This document shows positions 8,525-19,787 of a DNA stretch of 64,000 nucleotides, in pieces. The stretch is from NCBI GenBank assembly GCA_030220185.1, contig JASPKZ010005708.1, positions 363,501 through 427,500 on the forward strand. The letters run 5' to 3'. Numbering within the stretch: the stretch's first letter is position 1; every line of letters begins with the position of its first letter. Below the pieces are notes generated by a model. That model saw nothing but the letters and a program-made list of their open reading frames with translations. It was not told the origin of the DNA and did not search any database. Made by a program: the position numbers and the translations under genes. This stretch comes from Diploptera punctata. Taxonomy: Eukaryota; Arthropoda; Insecta; Blattodea; Blaberidae.

Positions 8525-10170
8525 TCTTCTTCTTTTTCTTCTTCCTTTCCAGGATTAGGTCAATGCGACCTGTACCGGTCTCAAGTCCATCGTTTCCTTG
8601 GCCGTCCCAAAGATCTTTTTCCATGTGGTTTGTAGGTGCTAATCTTTTTGGGTAATCTTGTATTGTCCATTCTGTCTAAATGTTCTTTCCATTGGTATTT
8701 GTGCTCTTCTAGTTTATCAACTATTGAAAATATCTCCAGTTCATTTCTTATTGATTCATTGTGTAATCTATCCATGCGTGTAGGCCTACATCCTTTTAGG
8801 GATCTTAAAAATTTCATTTCAGTGGCTTGAATGTGTGAGATATCTTTTTTTGTAAGTACCCAAGATTCAGATCCATATAAAAGAACAGGAACGGCCATAA
8901 TTTTATAAAACCTGAGCTGAGTTTCTCTTCGAGTCTTTCGGAGGGTTCTTCTTATGGTGCCACACACAATTTGATATCGGTTAAATTTATTATGTATATC
9001 CCAAACATATGTTATATCTGAACCAAGATAGTTAAAGTGTGCTATCTGTTCTATTATTTCATTATTGATCACTATTTTTGCTCTGACTGGCACTTTGCCC
9101 TGAAAAGCCATAATTTTAGCTTTTGTAGTTGAGACTTTGAGATTATAATAGAGTCCTAATTATTCAACATGTAAATGGCTCTTTGTAAATCATCCTCTGG
9201 CTTCTGTATAATTACCAGATCGTCTGCATACATTAAAATATTCATATACATTTCCTTATTAACTTGTATTCCTATTGGACTTGATTTTTTTCCATTTTCG
9301 TATAACCTCGTCAAAATATATATTAAACAATGTAGGTGATAATGTACACCATTGTCGAACTCCTTGATTTATTAAAATTTCTTCTCTGGAATAATTATCT
9401 AAATTAAGGATAATTTTCGTGCCATTGTAAAGACATTTTATTCCTTCTAAAGTTGAGTTAGGTACCCTCTTGCCTTCATCATTTCCCACAATTTTCTTCT
9501 CATCACCTTATCAAAGACTTTTTTCATGATCAACGAAAGCTAAATATGTGGGTAAATTGAATTCTAGTCTCTTTTCTATTACCTGTCTCATAGTGAATAT
9601 ATTGTCAGAGCAGGACCTTCCTTGTCTAAAACCGTTCTGTTCTTCTAAAAGCAATGCAACTGCTATTGGTTTTAATCTATTAAGTAATATCCCTGCATAT
9701 ATTTTATATACAGAGTTCAAAATACTGATTCCTCTATAATTACTTGTTTTATTTTTGTTTCGTTTTTTTAAAAATTGATATAACATTTGCAATGAGTCAT
9801 GTTTTGGGAATTTCTTTGTTTATCCAACACATATTAAAGATGAGTAATAATCTTAATTTTAATAACAAACCTCCTTATTCTGCATTTATGTTATCAGGCC
9901 CAGGTTATTTTCTGCATTTCAATTTTCTTATTGATATTTCTAATTCATGCAATGTGATTAAATCGCATCCTTCAAATGTATTATCTACTGGAGTGTGAGA
10001 TTGTTCATTCTCATTAAACCACAACTTTTTATAATGTACAATCCATACTTTTGATTCAATAACATTTATATTGGCTTATCTTTCTCTGATTTAACTATCT
10101 CTCTAATTAAAAAATTCATTAACCTCATTATAAATGTATTAACTAAATTATTTATATATCTAACAACTAC
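8525..10170 (-). pseudogene. LINE reverse transcriptase pseudogene (related to families A and B)
   Basis: The minus strand shows, in order, ELEISIRKLKCRK (near 9950), NYRGISILNSVYKIYA, NGFRQGRSCSDNIFTM, a motif-A remnant FVDHEKS near 9515, a damaged motif B VRQWCTLSPTLFNIYFDE (Trp replacing the usual Gly), a broken FADD region near 9220, then MAFQGKVPVRAKI, VPVLLYGSESWVL and SLGRPRKRW near the 3' end. The tail is TTCTTCTTTTTCTTCTTCC on the plus strand at 8524. Frameshifts and stops break it into at least four pieces. It shares architecture with LINE-A but is much older. Confidence 0.8.
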
Positions 10171-10370
10171 TTTGCTAAGGTTTTTGCTGGTTTCCTTAGC
10201 ATTAAGGTAAAATTTGGAGTAGTCCCTTTCATTGTGAGTTCCATATCGAGCTAGGGAAAAACAAGGAAAATAGAAGATTTAATTTGTGAACGTAACTACA
10301 GCTGCAGCCTTCTCATCATGTAAGTGTGCAAACTTCAAATGGTAGACCTCAGAACTCAAAACAAAAATCG

Positions 10371-10760
10371 CAGGAAAAATATCTGCTGGGAATGTAGGCC
10401 CCAAAATATGGGCTTGTCACCCATCAAAACATATATGAGGCCTTGGTAAAATGCATTTGACGCTTCCACAGACCTGCAGATTTCTTCTAAGTCCCAAATT
10501 AACAAACAAATTTTTTCTAAGTTCCTACATTCCACCGGGAATGAGAGACCCCTCAGCATGGACCCATTGCCTGCCAATACAACATTTCGAGGCCTCGGTA
10601 AAGTGCACTCAGTGCTAACAAAGGCCTGCAAAATTTTTGTAAGTCTATAAATTGATAAAAAAATGTTCTAAGTCCTCATCATATCACCGGGAATGAGGGA
10701 CCCCTCAGTGCGGGCTCAATGCCCGTCTACACAACTTCCGGGGCATGGTAAAGCCTATCA
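10371..10760. repeat. Three degenerate tandem units of about 165 bp
   Basis: Words such as CCGGGAATGAG.GACCCCTCAG, AACAAAGGCCTGCA and GAGGC..GGTAAA.TGCA recur at about 165-bp steps beginning near 10371, 10530 and 10690. Units differ by many substitutions. No coding content is seen. Confidence 0.6.
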
Positions 10761-11104
10761 TGTACTCTGATTGACCCAAAATACACAAACGACAATCTAA
10801 TGAGAGATTGCATTTTAAATTAAACATAAAACATTCATACTAGTAAACAATACAAATATATAAGTACAAAACAATAAATTAAATACACAAATTATTAAAA
10901 TCCATTAGCTAATGGATGGGTCACCATCCATCACTAATACACACACAAGTTAACTTAAACTAGTAACTTGGGAAAAACATAGCTGCTCACCAGAATCAAA
11001 CTTGCGAAAAACATTTTTGAAATTCCAAAAAATAATGAAGCAGAGCCAAGTATTTGCTGCTGCATCATTGTTCAATACATAACACATAGCTAAATTTTTA
11101 TTAC
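10761..11104. other. Spacer, nothing recognised
   Basis: AT-rich sequence; nothing beyond a possible 3' untranslated part of the LINE that follows on the minus strand. Confidence 0.35.
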
Positions 11105-12474
11105 AAATCCAAATTATCCGGGGCAAATGGACTCCGTCCTGGAAACCAGGGCCCACGTACAGTGGGTCAAAAAGTTGCTCACATGGATTGCAGGGCAGTG
11201 TTCACCTTTTGACTTTTTTTTAAAATTTGAACAAGTTCTTGTAACCTGCGTTTTACCCTGTGAGTATATTGCAGGATATTTAGTTTACATTAGTAGGGTT
11301 TATTTCAGTGTCTGGAATATTTTGTTTATGTACTTGATTATTCGTGGCATTTTGATAACTTTTTGTAGCACTATATTTGGGTTCTTGATGTGTACTGGTC
11401 TGTTCTTTTTGTGTAGCTTGCAGCTGTTTGGTCGTCTTCTGAGCATGGGAACTTCGATGAGGCTGCTTTTCCAATTCTATGTAGGTACTGTTGGAATTTT
11501 TCATGTTAAGTGAAGAATTTTGTAAGTGTGAAAGTTGGATTTAGGTCGGTTTCTTGCCTGGTATGGATGTTCGGGAAAAAGTTTTGTTTGGTGGCCTTTG
11601 TGTGATGGTACGTATAGTGCATTCCAGAAGTTTTTGTAGTATTGAATGAGCTTTTGTTTTACTTACTGTTATGCTGTGTGTGTTGAAGATCTGTCCTGAT
11701 CTGACTTATAATGGGATTGACTGATTTGCTTTTATTGATTCCTTTTAGGGCTGCTTGTGAGTCAACGTTTATGGCGTATTTAGTTTTAGGTTTTTTAATA
11801 ATTTTTTATCCATTTTAGTGCCATCTGAATTACTGTGCATTTGGGATGGAGTTTTGCTGATTTTGCGAAAACTTATTTTCTTGTGTGTAGATTACTAGGC
11901 CCCACTCCAACATTTCCTTCTGTTTTTGACCCATCAGTGTAGAGGGTGTAATCTCCATCTCCACCAGAGCCTGTGAGTTCTACTTTGATGTCTAGGGTTT
12001 TCAGTCCCTCTTCACTTTTTTTGGAATTTCTGCTTTTGATAACTCAGATAAAATTGATGTAGTCTTCTTATGATTTAGCGCCCAGACATCGTTTCATAAT
12101 CTGAGTTCCAGTTCTATTGCGAGAACATTTGCTATGACTGTGAGTGCTTCTATAGAGGCAAAACGATACAATTTTGTCATGAATATGAGGATTTGTATTT
12201 GTATTGTAGTTAGTGTGTCCATTTGTGGCGAATTTGTTGGCACCAGACACTATGGGCATAAGTTATGGTTGGTAAGTAGGCAGTGTTTGTATATTGTAAT
12301 TAGCTGGTTGAATAATAGCCCCCAGGATGCTCTCTGCAAAATGGACTGTTTTTTATGGTGTAGTTTCTGAATATTTTGGCTCCATGTGAGGTTGCAATCC
12401 AAAGTCACAGCCAAATAATTAATTTGCGTGTTAACTGGTACAATGCTCTCTTTTATTGTTTGGTGTGTTCGATA

Positions 12475-13044
12475 AACGCGGTGAATCATAAATATGGCTA
12501 TACGTTTGATCGCGTTGTGTGATGAAAATATTACCATTACAGAAAATATGAAATTACCGTTGAAAAGGCAATTATTCAAATTACAATAATGGAATAAAAC
12601 AAAACAGTGTAGAACTTACATCATTAGTCAAAATGGCACTGAATATGCAACAGCAAATTACAATTGCTGCATGGGCAATAATGTATGCTAATGATCATGA
12701 GGCTGCAAGACAGGCAAGACGTGAGTTTAACATAGCATTGCAGCCATTGACTGTGGGGAAGTGGAGAAAACGACTGCTGGAAATGGGAAGGATGCAGAAA
12801 ATCAAACCACCTGGAAGGCCTTGCATTAGCACGGATGCAGAAACAACGAAGAGAATTGTGGAGGCGTTCGGCAGTAGCCCACAAAAATCAACCAGCCAAG
12901 CTGCACGTGAGCAGTGATTTGTTTTGTTCTATTGTTGTAATTTGAAGGATTCCCTTTCCAATGATAACATCATATTTCCTTTAATAATAATATTTTCGTC
13001 ACAAAATGCAGTTAAACGTATAGCCATATTTCTGAATCACTCTG
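12475..13044 (+). mobile_element. Deleted Tc1/mariner-type element nested in the LINE
   Basis: Flanked by TA (12473-12474 and 13045-13046). The ends are inverted repeats sharing AATATGGCTATACGTTT, and the right end begins CAGAGTGATTCA when read inward. At 570 bp it is far shorter than a full mariner and holds only the start of a transposase, so it is an internally deleted derivative. Confidence 0.85.
12633..12917 (+). pseudogene. Transposase N-terminal DNA-binding region
   Basis: A 95-codon frame starting MALNMQQQITIAAWAIMYAN and containing EAARQARREFNI and TDAETTKRIVEAFGSSPQKS. This looks like the helix-turn-helix half of a mariner-type transposase. The catalytic DDE/D half is deleted, so it could bind DNA at most. 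It lies centrally between the inverted repeats at 12475 and 13044. Confidence 0.65.
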
Positions 13045-14290
13045 TATTTGTAATTGGCGGCAAAACATTTGCATTATACCAGATTTCTGTTTGCTAATTC
13101 CAGTTTGTTTTCTTTATACCATCCTTTGATTCTGGAAAGAGCATTTGGAATTATATTTGGTATATCGTTATGGAATGACCCCTTGACCAGTATTATTACA
13201 TCATCTGCATATAGGACTACCTCTAGGTGTTCTTGTAGCTGTGTAAGAGAGTCAATCAGATCGTCAGCTATGAGATTCCATAGTATAGGTCCGAAAACCG
13301 ATTCCTGTGGGCAACCTTTGGAGATGTTCGTGGTCTTCTTGTAATTTGATAATGTTAAGTTAGCGCTGTGGTCTTTCAGGAAATCCTGGATTACTTTATG
13401 GATGTTGTTGGAGCAATTGTACTTCCTTAGAATCGTAAGTATTTTTGGATGCCAGACGTTGTCAAAAGCACCCTTAAAGTCTAGGGCTACTAAACAGCAT
13501 CTTATCTTCTTGGCTTTCTATTCGTTAATGGTATCTGTGATCTTTCGTATGGCATCGATTGTGGTAGTTTCTGCCTTGAAACCATATTGCTGACTTTTAC
13601 TGTTTCCAGATCTAACTAGATATGTTGAGAGTCTATCGGCTACTAATTTCTCGTAACATTTTCCAGGATGGATAAAAGACTGATTCCTCTATCCATTTAC
13701 ACTTGTGAGTTTGCCTGTCATTTTTTGGGATTGCTATAACTGTTGCTTCCTTCCATTTTTCGGGGAAGCAGCTAGTTGAAGGCAAGTCATCCCAGTTCAT
13801 TTAGTTGAGTCAATTGTGTTACTTCACTCAGTTCCAACATCCATTGTTTTCCTGCTGTTTCAATAAGCATGTGAAACTGTTCCCATTTTCCTTTTCTTGT
13901 GGCATATTTTCTAGTGAAGAACGTTGTGTTTCATCCTTTGTCTCCAGTGTTTGCTTGAGTGATGTCAAACCTTATTGCTCTATGGTCAGAAAGGAAATCA
14001 TCTTCATGTATTGCTCAGTTTACTATTCTGGGTGATAGATTTGGCAATACTACTGTTAGATCTATCCAGCTTTCGCTTTGGCTCTGGAGAAAGTGGGATC
14101 ATAGTCCTCGTTGATGAGGAGGCTTTGGTCTGTTAGAAATCTAGCAGTGTGTTGCCCCTTCTGTTAGTTATTGAATTAATTGATAAGTTCCCAGTTGAGA
14201 AAATCAGTGAATGGCTGGGAGATTAAACTTCTATCCATTGGAAGATTGCCCATCTCTGTGATAAATGTGAGGATCTAAGGTAAAGGACCT

Positions 14291-15050
14291 TTCTAGGTCA
14301 CACCATGAGAGAGAGAGAGAGTTGAAGGTGTATTAATAAGTACAATAAAATTACAAATGGTCTCTATTTATTTATTCTAATAAGAAATTTAAAACAGAAA
14401 AAATGTGATACCCAATTTTTATAAATAATTCTCTTTATTCTTATTGTTCACATCATTAGGGCATTATTCATAGGAAACATCTGTTGTAACATTGATTTGT
14501 TACATAGTATTTACTGTTTCAATTGTTCTAAATTATTAAAATGCCTCAACTAAGAGGACAGTACTCTTCTATTCTGTACATTTTTATATACATGAAGGAA
14601 GGTATTTAATTTTTACTAACATTTGTTGTAGTTACCTAATTTCCTAAACATTCTAACATAGAATAATATTACAGTAGGAAAAATATTCTTCTGTTATTAT
14701 ACACACCAATTTGTTTTATAACTACAAATACCTTTATTAAAAATTGTTTCTTCAGAACGTGGTCCAGAATAACTTCACATGTATATATTTTTTTATTTCA
14801 TTTTCACATTAAAATTGATGCAATTTAAATTGTTAATGTAATAATTTTTAAATAAATTTGTCAAACAATTATTAATGTGCATTTCCATAATAAATAATTT
14901 AAAATGGTTGGAGTATGTATATGATCACTAAATTTTGTGATAAAACCAGTGCTATTTATTTTATAAGTATAGACACTGTTACGTGATTTGTACACCATGT
15001 AAAATAATAAATTCATAGCACAACAGGGATAAAAAGGCCCGGTCTACAGC
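14291..15050. other. AT-rich spacer with a short GA run
   Basis: A GA microsatellite lies at about 14308-14322. The rest is very AT-rich with no recognisable gene or repeat. Confidence 0.5.
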
Positions 15051-15240
15051 TGGCTGCTGCCCTCACATCCACATGTGCCAATTACAGAGGTGGATGATCA
15101 ATCAGCTGTTATAGGAGGTTTTCTCTACCCCAATTCCTTACAGATCCACATTCTCAAACCAGCACAAGTCCCGTAGCTCAGCACCACGGCATGATCTCTT
15201 AGACTGCTCGACTATAATGCAGGACTGTGAAATGATATTA
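15050..15240 (-). mobile_element. SINE family C, decayed copy
   Basis: Shares CACATCCACATGTG..AATTACAGAGG and GATGATCAAtCAGC with other family C copies (36270-36545, 55340-55530). The tRNA head at its right end is recognisable only as GTAGCTCAGCACCACGGCA on the plus strand. Confidence 0.6.
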
Positions 15241-15450
15241 TTGAACTTAAAAATTGGAAAAAAAAAAAAGTTTAATTCGTCATCCATGATAAACTTATAT
15301 AATGTTATAACATTTCTGGGACTAAATATTCAACTGCAGTGACCATTTAGAAGAAAAAAAAAAGTATATTTACAAGTCCAATTGAAATTAAAATGTTATT
15401 CTACAAAGTGTCATAAAATATAATTATGACATAAAATTTAGGTAAAATTT

Positions 15451-15527
15451 CATCACTCACCTCATATTATTCAATTATTATATGAATCAATATTATTCAA
15501 TGTGAATAATATGAGGTGAGTGATTAA
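15451..15527. repeat. Short palindrome with PLE-type ends
   Basis: Arms ATCACTCACCTCATATTATTCA and its near-complement surround a short AT-rich centre. The outer word CACCTCATAT/ATATGAGGTG is the same terminal word seen at the PLE copies near 21613, 21938, 28576 and 29161, so this may be a minimal PLE end-to-end remnant. No hammerhead core is present. Confidence 0.5.
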
Positions 15528-16420
15528 ATGAATATACCTCGTAGTGTGAATCCCTAAAATAAGTAATTATGACATAAAAGTCCCTCATAAGAATACAAAA
15601 ATAGTTTCTGCCAATATACATCTAGCTATGTTTGATTTCAAAGTTATGGAGATTTATATCTCAGCTATTTATCTCTTCTACTATCTATCTATAATGATGT
15701 AGCCGATTATTGAGCCAGCCTCTCCTTTGTTAGGAGTTATTAGACCAAGTTAATTTTTACTTACCTTATTTGCTCATAGATGTAATGGATGGTATGTGGT
15801 CAACACACCGACCCAATGAGACATCTAACAGGCAACTAAGGTATTATTAGGACATTGACCCGGGCTACACCTCTAAAAGTAGATGGTTTTAGGTTCAACA
15901 TGTCGGATAATTTGGTGCACCCAAAAATTTGAAAAATGCACAAAATTTAAAAAAAATGGCTTAAAAAATCGAAAATTTGTTGGTAAATTTTGCTTATAGC
16001 CTCTTTATTCAGGCTTAAGGATCTTTCATGAGCCTGAAAATCTTCAGATTCCGGACCCATGGCTTAAAGTCCCTCCCGGAGGACTTGCTCCTTGGATTTT
16101 TCCGTTATGTATCTTTTAAAAATAGTAAAATAGTGCCTAAATTAATATTTAAATTAACATAATGTGATTTGAAAACTTAACTTGCTAAACTAGCATTTCC
16201 TAATTGATAGTGATTGAACTATTTTTGTCCCAAAGTTAGGCATAGTATTTCTGGATACTTATAAGAAAATGTCAATAAGAGAACAAAATAAATAACTCGT
16301 CTAAATTATAGACAAAATGGATTCTTATATATGTTTTACTTTATTTTTCTAAAATCAAAGGAAATAAATATCAAAAGTCTCATTTTTTAATATGTAAAAT
16401 TTTCATAGTTAAATAGAGTC
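15528..16420. other. Spacer, nothing recognised
   Basis: No coding region, tRNA or clear transposon seen on either strand; only scattered AT-rich sequence. Confidence 0.4.
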
Positions 16421-16578
16421 ATAATTATATTTGAAAAGAAAATATACGCCTAGACTGGGGTTTGAACCCAGGACCTTTGACTGTCTATGTCAATGCTCTT
16501 CCATTGACATAGAAAGTCAAAGGTCCTGGGTTCAAACCCCAGTCTAGGCGTATATTTTTCTTTTCAAATATAATTTGT
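16421..16578. repeat. Palindrome made of two tRNA 3' halves
   Basis: The right arm contains CCTGGGTTCAAACCCCAG, a T arm, then an acceptor-like GTCTAGGC and a T-rich run. The left arm (from about 16423) is its reverse complement almost throughout. The arms meet around a 10-nt spacer near 16497-16506. Flanks AATTATATTTGAAAAGAAAATA also pair, and the outer sequence matches the tRNA-bearing units at 938-1543. It would fold into a single long hairpin. Confidence 0.8.
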
Positions 16579-17114
16579 CCATCATTAAGGTGTTTAAAAA
16601 CGAATAATATTAACATTGAAAGAGTGATAATGTTGGTTGAAAATGCGAGGGACATTCCTCTTAAAAGCTGCAGTTCCTGTGTTTAAGAAAATATAAACTA
16701 TGAGGTAAGATATAAAAAATGACTCATTCATTCCTGAATGTAAAATTTTAATATAATTTGCTTCTTTATGGAAAAGCGCATTTAATATTGTCTTCATTTA
16801 ATGAAATGAAATTGAGCATATCTTCAATGTTTCAACATTCTTCAATCCCTTCAATGAAACAATAACTAATCCCTATATCCTACAGTAACTTCAGTAACTG
16901 TGTAACAGACTGAAGTATTTAAAAACATTCCTAGTTGGTTGTGCCTTATAACTTTAGGGCCATTAAAAAAAGGGCCACATAGCAAAATAAAAGCACATTC
17001 CAATAATGTTGTAAGCAAAATTGGATTGTTTACTTGCACAAGACAAGGAAGCAGATAAAACTGCAGCCTTGCCTAATGTGATCCCTATTATTTGATTACT
17101 CAAGTCCCTAAACT

Positions 17115-17120
17115 TTTATT
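17115..17120 (-). promoter_or_regulatory. Candidate poly(A) signal of TMEM11
   Basis: AATAAA on the minus strand about 140 nt downstream of the TMEM11 stop codon (17262-17260). Distance and strand fit a cleavage signal, but AT-rich sequence makes chance matches likely. Confidence 0.4.
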
Positions 17121-17259
17121 TTAATTTCAGAATCCAATTACTTTCCATACATTTATAGCTAACAGTTGCATATCCGATAAAAAATTGGGATCTACTCCTG
17201 TGCAAAGTAGCTGGATTCTATTATAATTAATAGGACATATTGTTTTTAACGAGTTTTTT

Positions 17260-17549
17260 TCATTTATAGGCATCATATAGCCGCCATGCACAAAAAGCTG
17301 CTGCTATCAGAGATACACTTGTATGGAGAATTTTTCGTCTCGAATTATCACGACGAACTAAAACAATTGGTAAAGATGCAGGCATGATGTTGCAAAGAAC
17401 TGGAATCTTTTCTAGCTTTTTTCTATCTCTCTCTACTTGATACTGAACACAAGGATCAAACTGCCATGAAACCGTGTATAGTCCTGTGCAAAGTAGCGAT
17501 AATGCTCCAAGCGGAGTACAGACATACGGACGTTCTGTCCATACCAAAC
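17260..17549 (-). CDS. TMEM11: TMEM11/PMI homolog, last coding exon
   Basis: Exon 3 of a mitochondrial inner-membrane protein related to TMEM11 (Drosophila PMI), which acts in cristae and mitochondrial shape. It begins after a CAG acceptor (TTTACCTTTCAG) and completes the split Gly codon left by exon 2 (phase 1). It reads LVWTERPYVCTPLGALSLLC, then LYTVSWQFDPCVQYQVERD, PIVLVRRDNSRRKILH, a hydrophobic SLIAAAFCAW segment and TGA at 17262-17260. The SWQFDPC and VLVR.D..R..LH blocks are the family's conserved C-terminal half, with a membrane segment before SWQF. Upstream exons are at 30716-30496 and 31713-31691. The whole protein is 177 residues, close to the usual 180-190. Confidence 0.93.
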
Positions 17550-17730
17550 CTGAAAGGTAAACATAAATCAATTTAATTGGAACAATGTATTAATTGATGA
17601 AATAAGATAAATTAAATTAAAATAATTGTATAGAAATGGTAGTTTTTTTATAAAAATATATCTAAAACTTAGAATTGCATTTAAGGAAAACTTTTACCCT
17701 TTCTAAATATTTTTTTCTCCCAAAATTAAT

Positions 17731-19451
17731 AGTCTAAGATCTGGCTGCAAGATTACTACGTTCGAGTGTATGAACAAAATTTATTTCTTTCATAAAATTG
17801 TGAATGACTGAATACACTTTTGCCGAATTGCCTATTAAAATTTGGCTGCCAGTATGTTTAATTAAAATATAATTAATTAATATTTATTTGAAATAATTTG
17901 ATTCACTTGTTATTAAAATAAATTATAATCCAGTTTGCAAATATTGCTTGAAAAGTTTTGGTGCCGTTGCACACTTGGCCGTAACCTTCTCGCAGCCAGG
18001 TGTAAACAGGTATTACTTTGTTTATACTTTGTTACTTAAATTATTTTTAGTCTGATCACCTTACCTCAATATTAATGTTGAGATAATGAGGTAAGATGAT
18101 CAGACTAAAAATAATTTAATTAAAATAACCTCAAAATACCACTTCCTAAAATAAAATATTACTTTGTTACATTTATACGTTCACGATGTACTTACTCGAC
18201 TTATATATTAAATTAAAGCTAATTTTTTATGCATGATAGAATGCCTCTGCCTATGTAGAAGTGGCCGCAAATAAGGGTTGCTAGCTGTTAAAGATAGATT
18301 AGAGTGAAAGAGAGTTAGTGCTTTACATCACTCGTCAGATGAAGACGGCGATAGCCAGCTGTGTGAGTTTTAGCGCTATTGCACATGCCCCGGTAGCTAG
18401 TGTTCTCAACCAACAGCACTAACAGTATTAGGAATGACTTAATGCTACTCCAAAAGACAATTATAGGCTGATAAATTAATAAAATTTTATATTTATTTAT
18501 AAATTAGTAAATTTATTAAATGTTAATAAATGAGCTGAAGTAGCTAGAGTTCCCCATCAATAACGCAAAGAGTAGTATGAACAATTTATTGCTGCTCTAA
18601 AAGAAAATTATAAATTAAAAAAAACAATTAATTGATAAATATAATTTAATATAAAATTAATTTAATGCAAGGAATACATTTTTTGGTGCTTTATTTAAAA
18701 TTATTATAAGAAAACAAACAATTTTTAAATAGAAAATGAAGACGTCGTTTCTCCATGAAAATACAATAAAAATGAGTATTTTTTAAATGCTCAGCTTAAC
18801 TTTAACAAATGTGATAATATGTGGAGTTAAATAAAACAACAATGTTTATTACCAGCTCCAAAACACGTGGTTATTATATGGTTAGAATACCAGTATTACC
18901 ATTTAGTTGAGATTGAGAACACTAAGCTACCGGCGCATGTGCAATAGCGCTAAAAACTCACACAGCTGGCTATCACCATCAAGTCTGACGAGTGATGTAA
19001 AGCGCTCTCTTTTGCTCTAATCTATCTTTAACAGCTAGCAACCCTTATTTGCAGCCACTTATACAGAGGCAGAGGCATTCTATCATGCACAAAAATAGCT
19101 TTAATTTAATATATATAAGTCAAGTAAGTATGTCATGAACGTATAAATGTAACAAAGTAATACCTATTTACACCTGGCTGCGAGAAGGTTATGGCCAAGT
19201 GTGCAATGGCAACCAAAACTTTTCAAGCTCTATACATAGATTTCTGCGAACTGGATTATAATTTATTTTAATAACAAGTGAATAAAATTATTTCAAATAA
19301 ATTGATTTATTATATTTTAATGAATCATACTGGCAGCCAAATTTTAATAGGCAACTCGGCAAAAGTGTATTCAGTCATTCACAATTTTATGAAACAAATA
19401 AATTTTGTTCATACACTCGATCATAGTAATCTTGCAGCCGGATCTCATACT
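17731..19451. mobile_element. Long-inverted-repeat element, arms about 550 bp
   Basis: Left arm 17731 to about 18430 and right arm about 18890-19451 are inverted copies, starting AGTCTAAGATCTGGCTGCAAG against its counterpart ending near CTCATACT. The arms hold words such as GCACACTTGGCC and CTGGCTGCGAGAAGG. The central 460 bp is AT-rich and has no transposase. The left arm carries a later PLE fragment (18023-18157). It looks like a foldback-type or large MITE-type element of unknown superfamily. Confidence 0.8.
18023..18157. mobile_element. Minimal PLE terminal fragment with 11-bp TSD
   Basis: Flanked by ATTACTTTGTT at 18012-18022 and 18158-18168. The right arm of the host inverted repeat (near 19150) keeps the uninterrupted sequence, which proves the insertion. 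The 135-bp insert is a short palindrome of the PLE end (AGTCTGATCACCTTACCTCA against its complement) followed by the AACCTCAAAATA..CTTCCTAAAAT tail. It has no hammerhead core. Confidence 0.9.
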
Positions 19452-19509
19452 ATAATGTTGTTTTATTGGATTATATATAGGGACTATTATTATGCTTTCA
19501 AGTCTTATA

Positions 19510-19608
19510 CGAGAATTTCCCGGAAGGATCGGAAAATTTTCTATAGGATCGTAACAGGCCTTGGCCTAATACTTGGTAGGAAGAAGAAGATATATATATA
19601 TATATATA
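19510..19608 (+). mobile_element. LINE-A 3' end fragment with TA tail
   Basis: GAAAATTTTCTATAGGATCG, AACAGGCCTTGGCCTAATAC and AAGAAGAAGA match the end of LINE-A (20560-20624). It is very short, the product of extreme 5' truncation, and ends in a TA microsatellite. Confidence 0.8.
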
Positions 19609-19787
19609 ATTCCTTTAAATTTTCAGTTATAGATTTCTGAGCTGGATTTGAACTTTCAACCTTCTGAGTTCACTGAGATATGTATTACCAATGACTGACA
19701 ACTTACAGCTTTAGATATTTATTATCATTAATCAAACACACAATATACTAAAATAGTCACTTAAAATTTAATTATAGTCAATGCAAC

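Larger units (their letters stand above)
11105..14290 (-). pseudogene. LINE with endonuclease, reverse transcriptase and RNase H remnants
   Basis: Reading the minus strand from 14290: endonuclease C-terminus SESWIDLTVV and FLSDHRAIRFDI (near 13960); reverse transcriptase start with KATVIAIPK; motif A VALDFKGAFDNVW (near 13460); motif B SKGCPQESVFGPILWN (near 13310); motif C VVLYADDVIIL (near 13200); then, after a nested element (12475-13044), INYLAVTLDCNLTWS; and RNase H parts YTDGSKTEGNVGVG (near 11930) and DSQAALKGI (near 11750). The order EN-RT-RNase H fits I/LOA/R1-group LINEs. Many frameshifts and stops show it is long dead. The plus-strand open frame at 11127-11513 is antisense to it. 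Confidence 0.8.

Noticed and set aside
11127..11513. 128-codon hydrophobic open frame on the plus strand
   Set aside because: It is antisense to the RNase H-bearing LINE and has no recognisable domain; the LINE on the minus strand explains the sequence.
13805..14035. Cysteine-rich plus-strand frame
   Set aside because: Antisense to the LINE endonuclease remnant SDHRAIRFDI.
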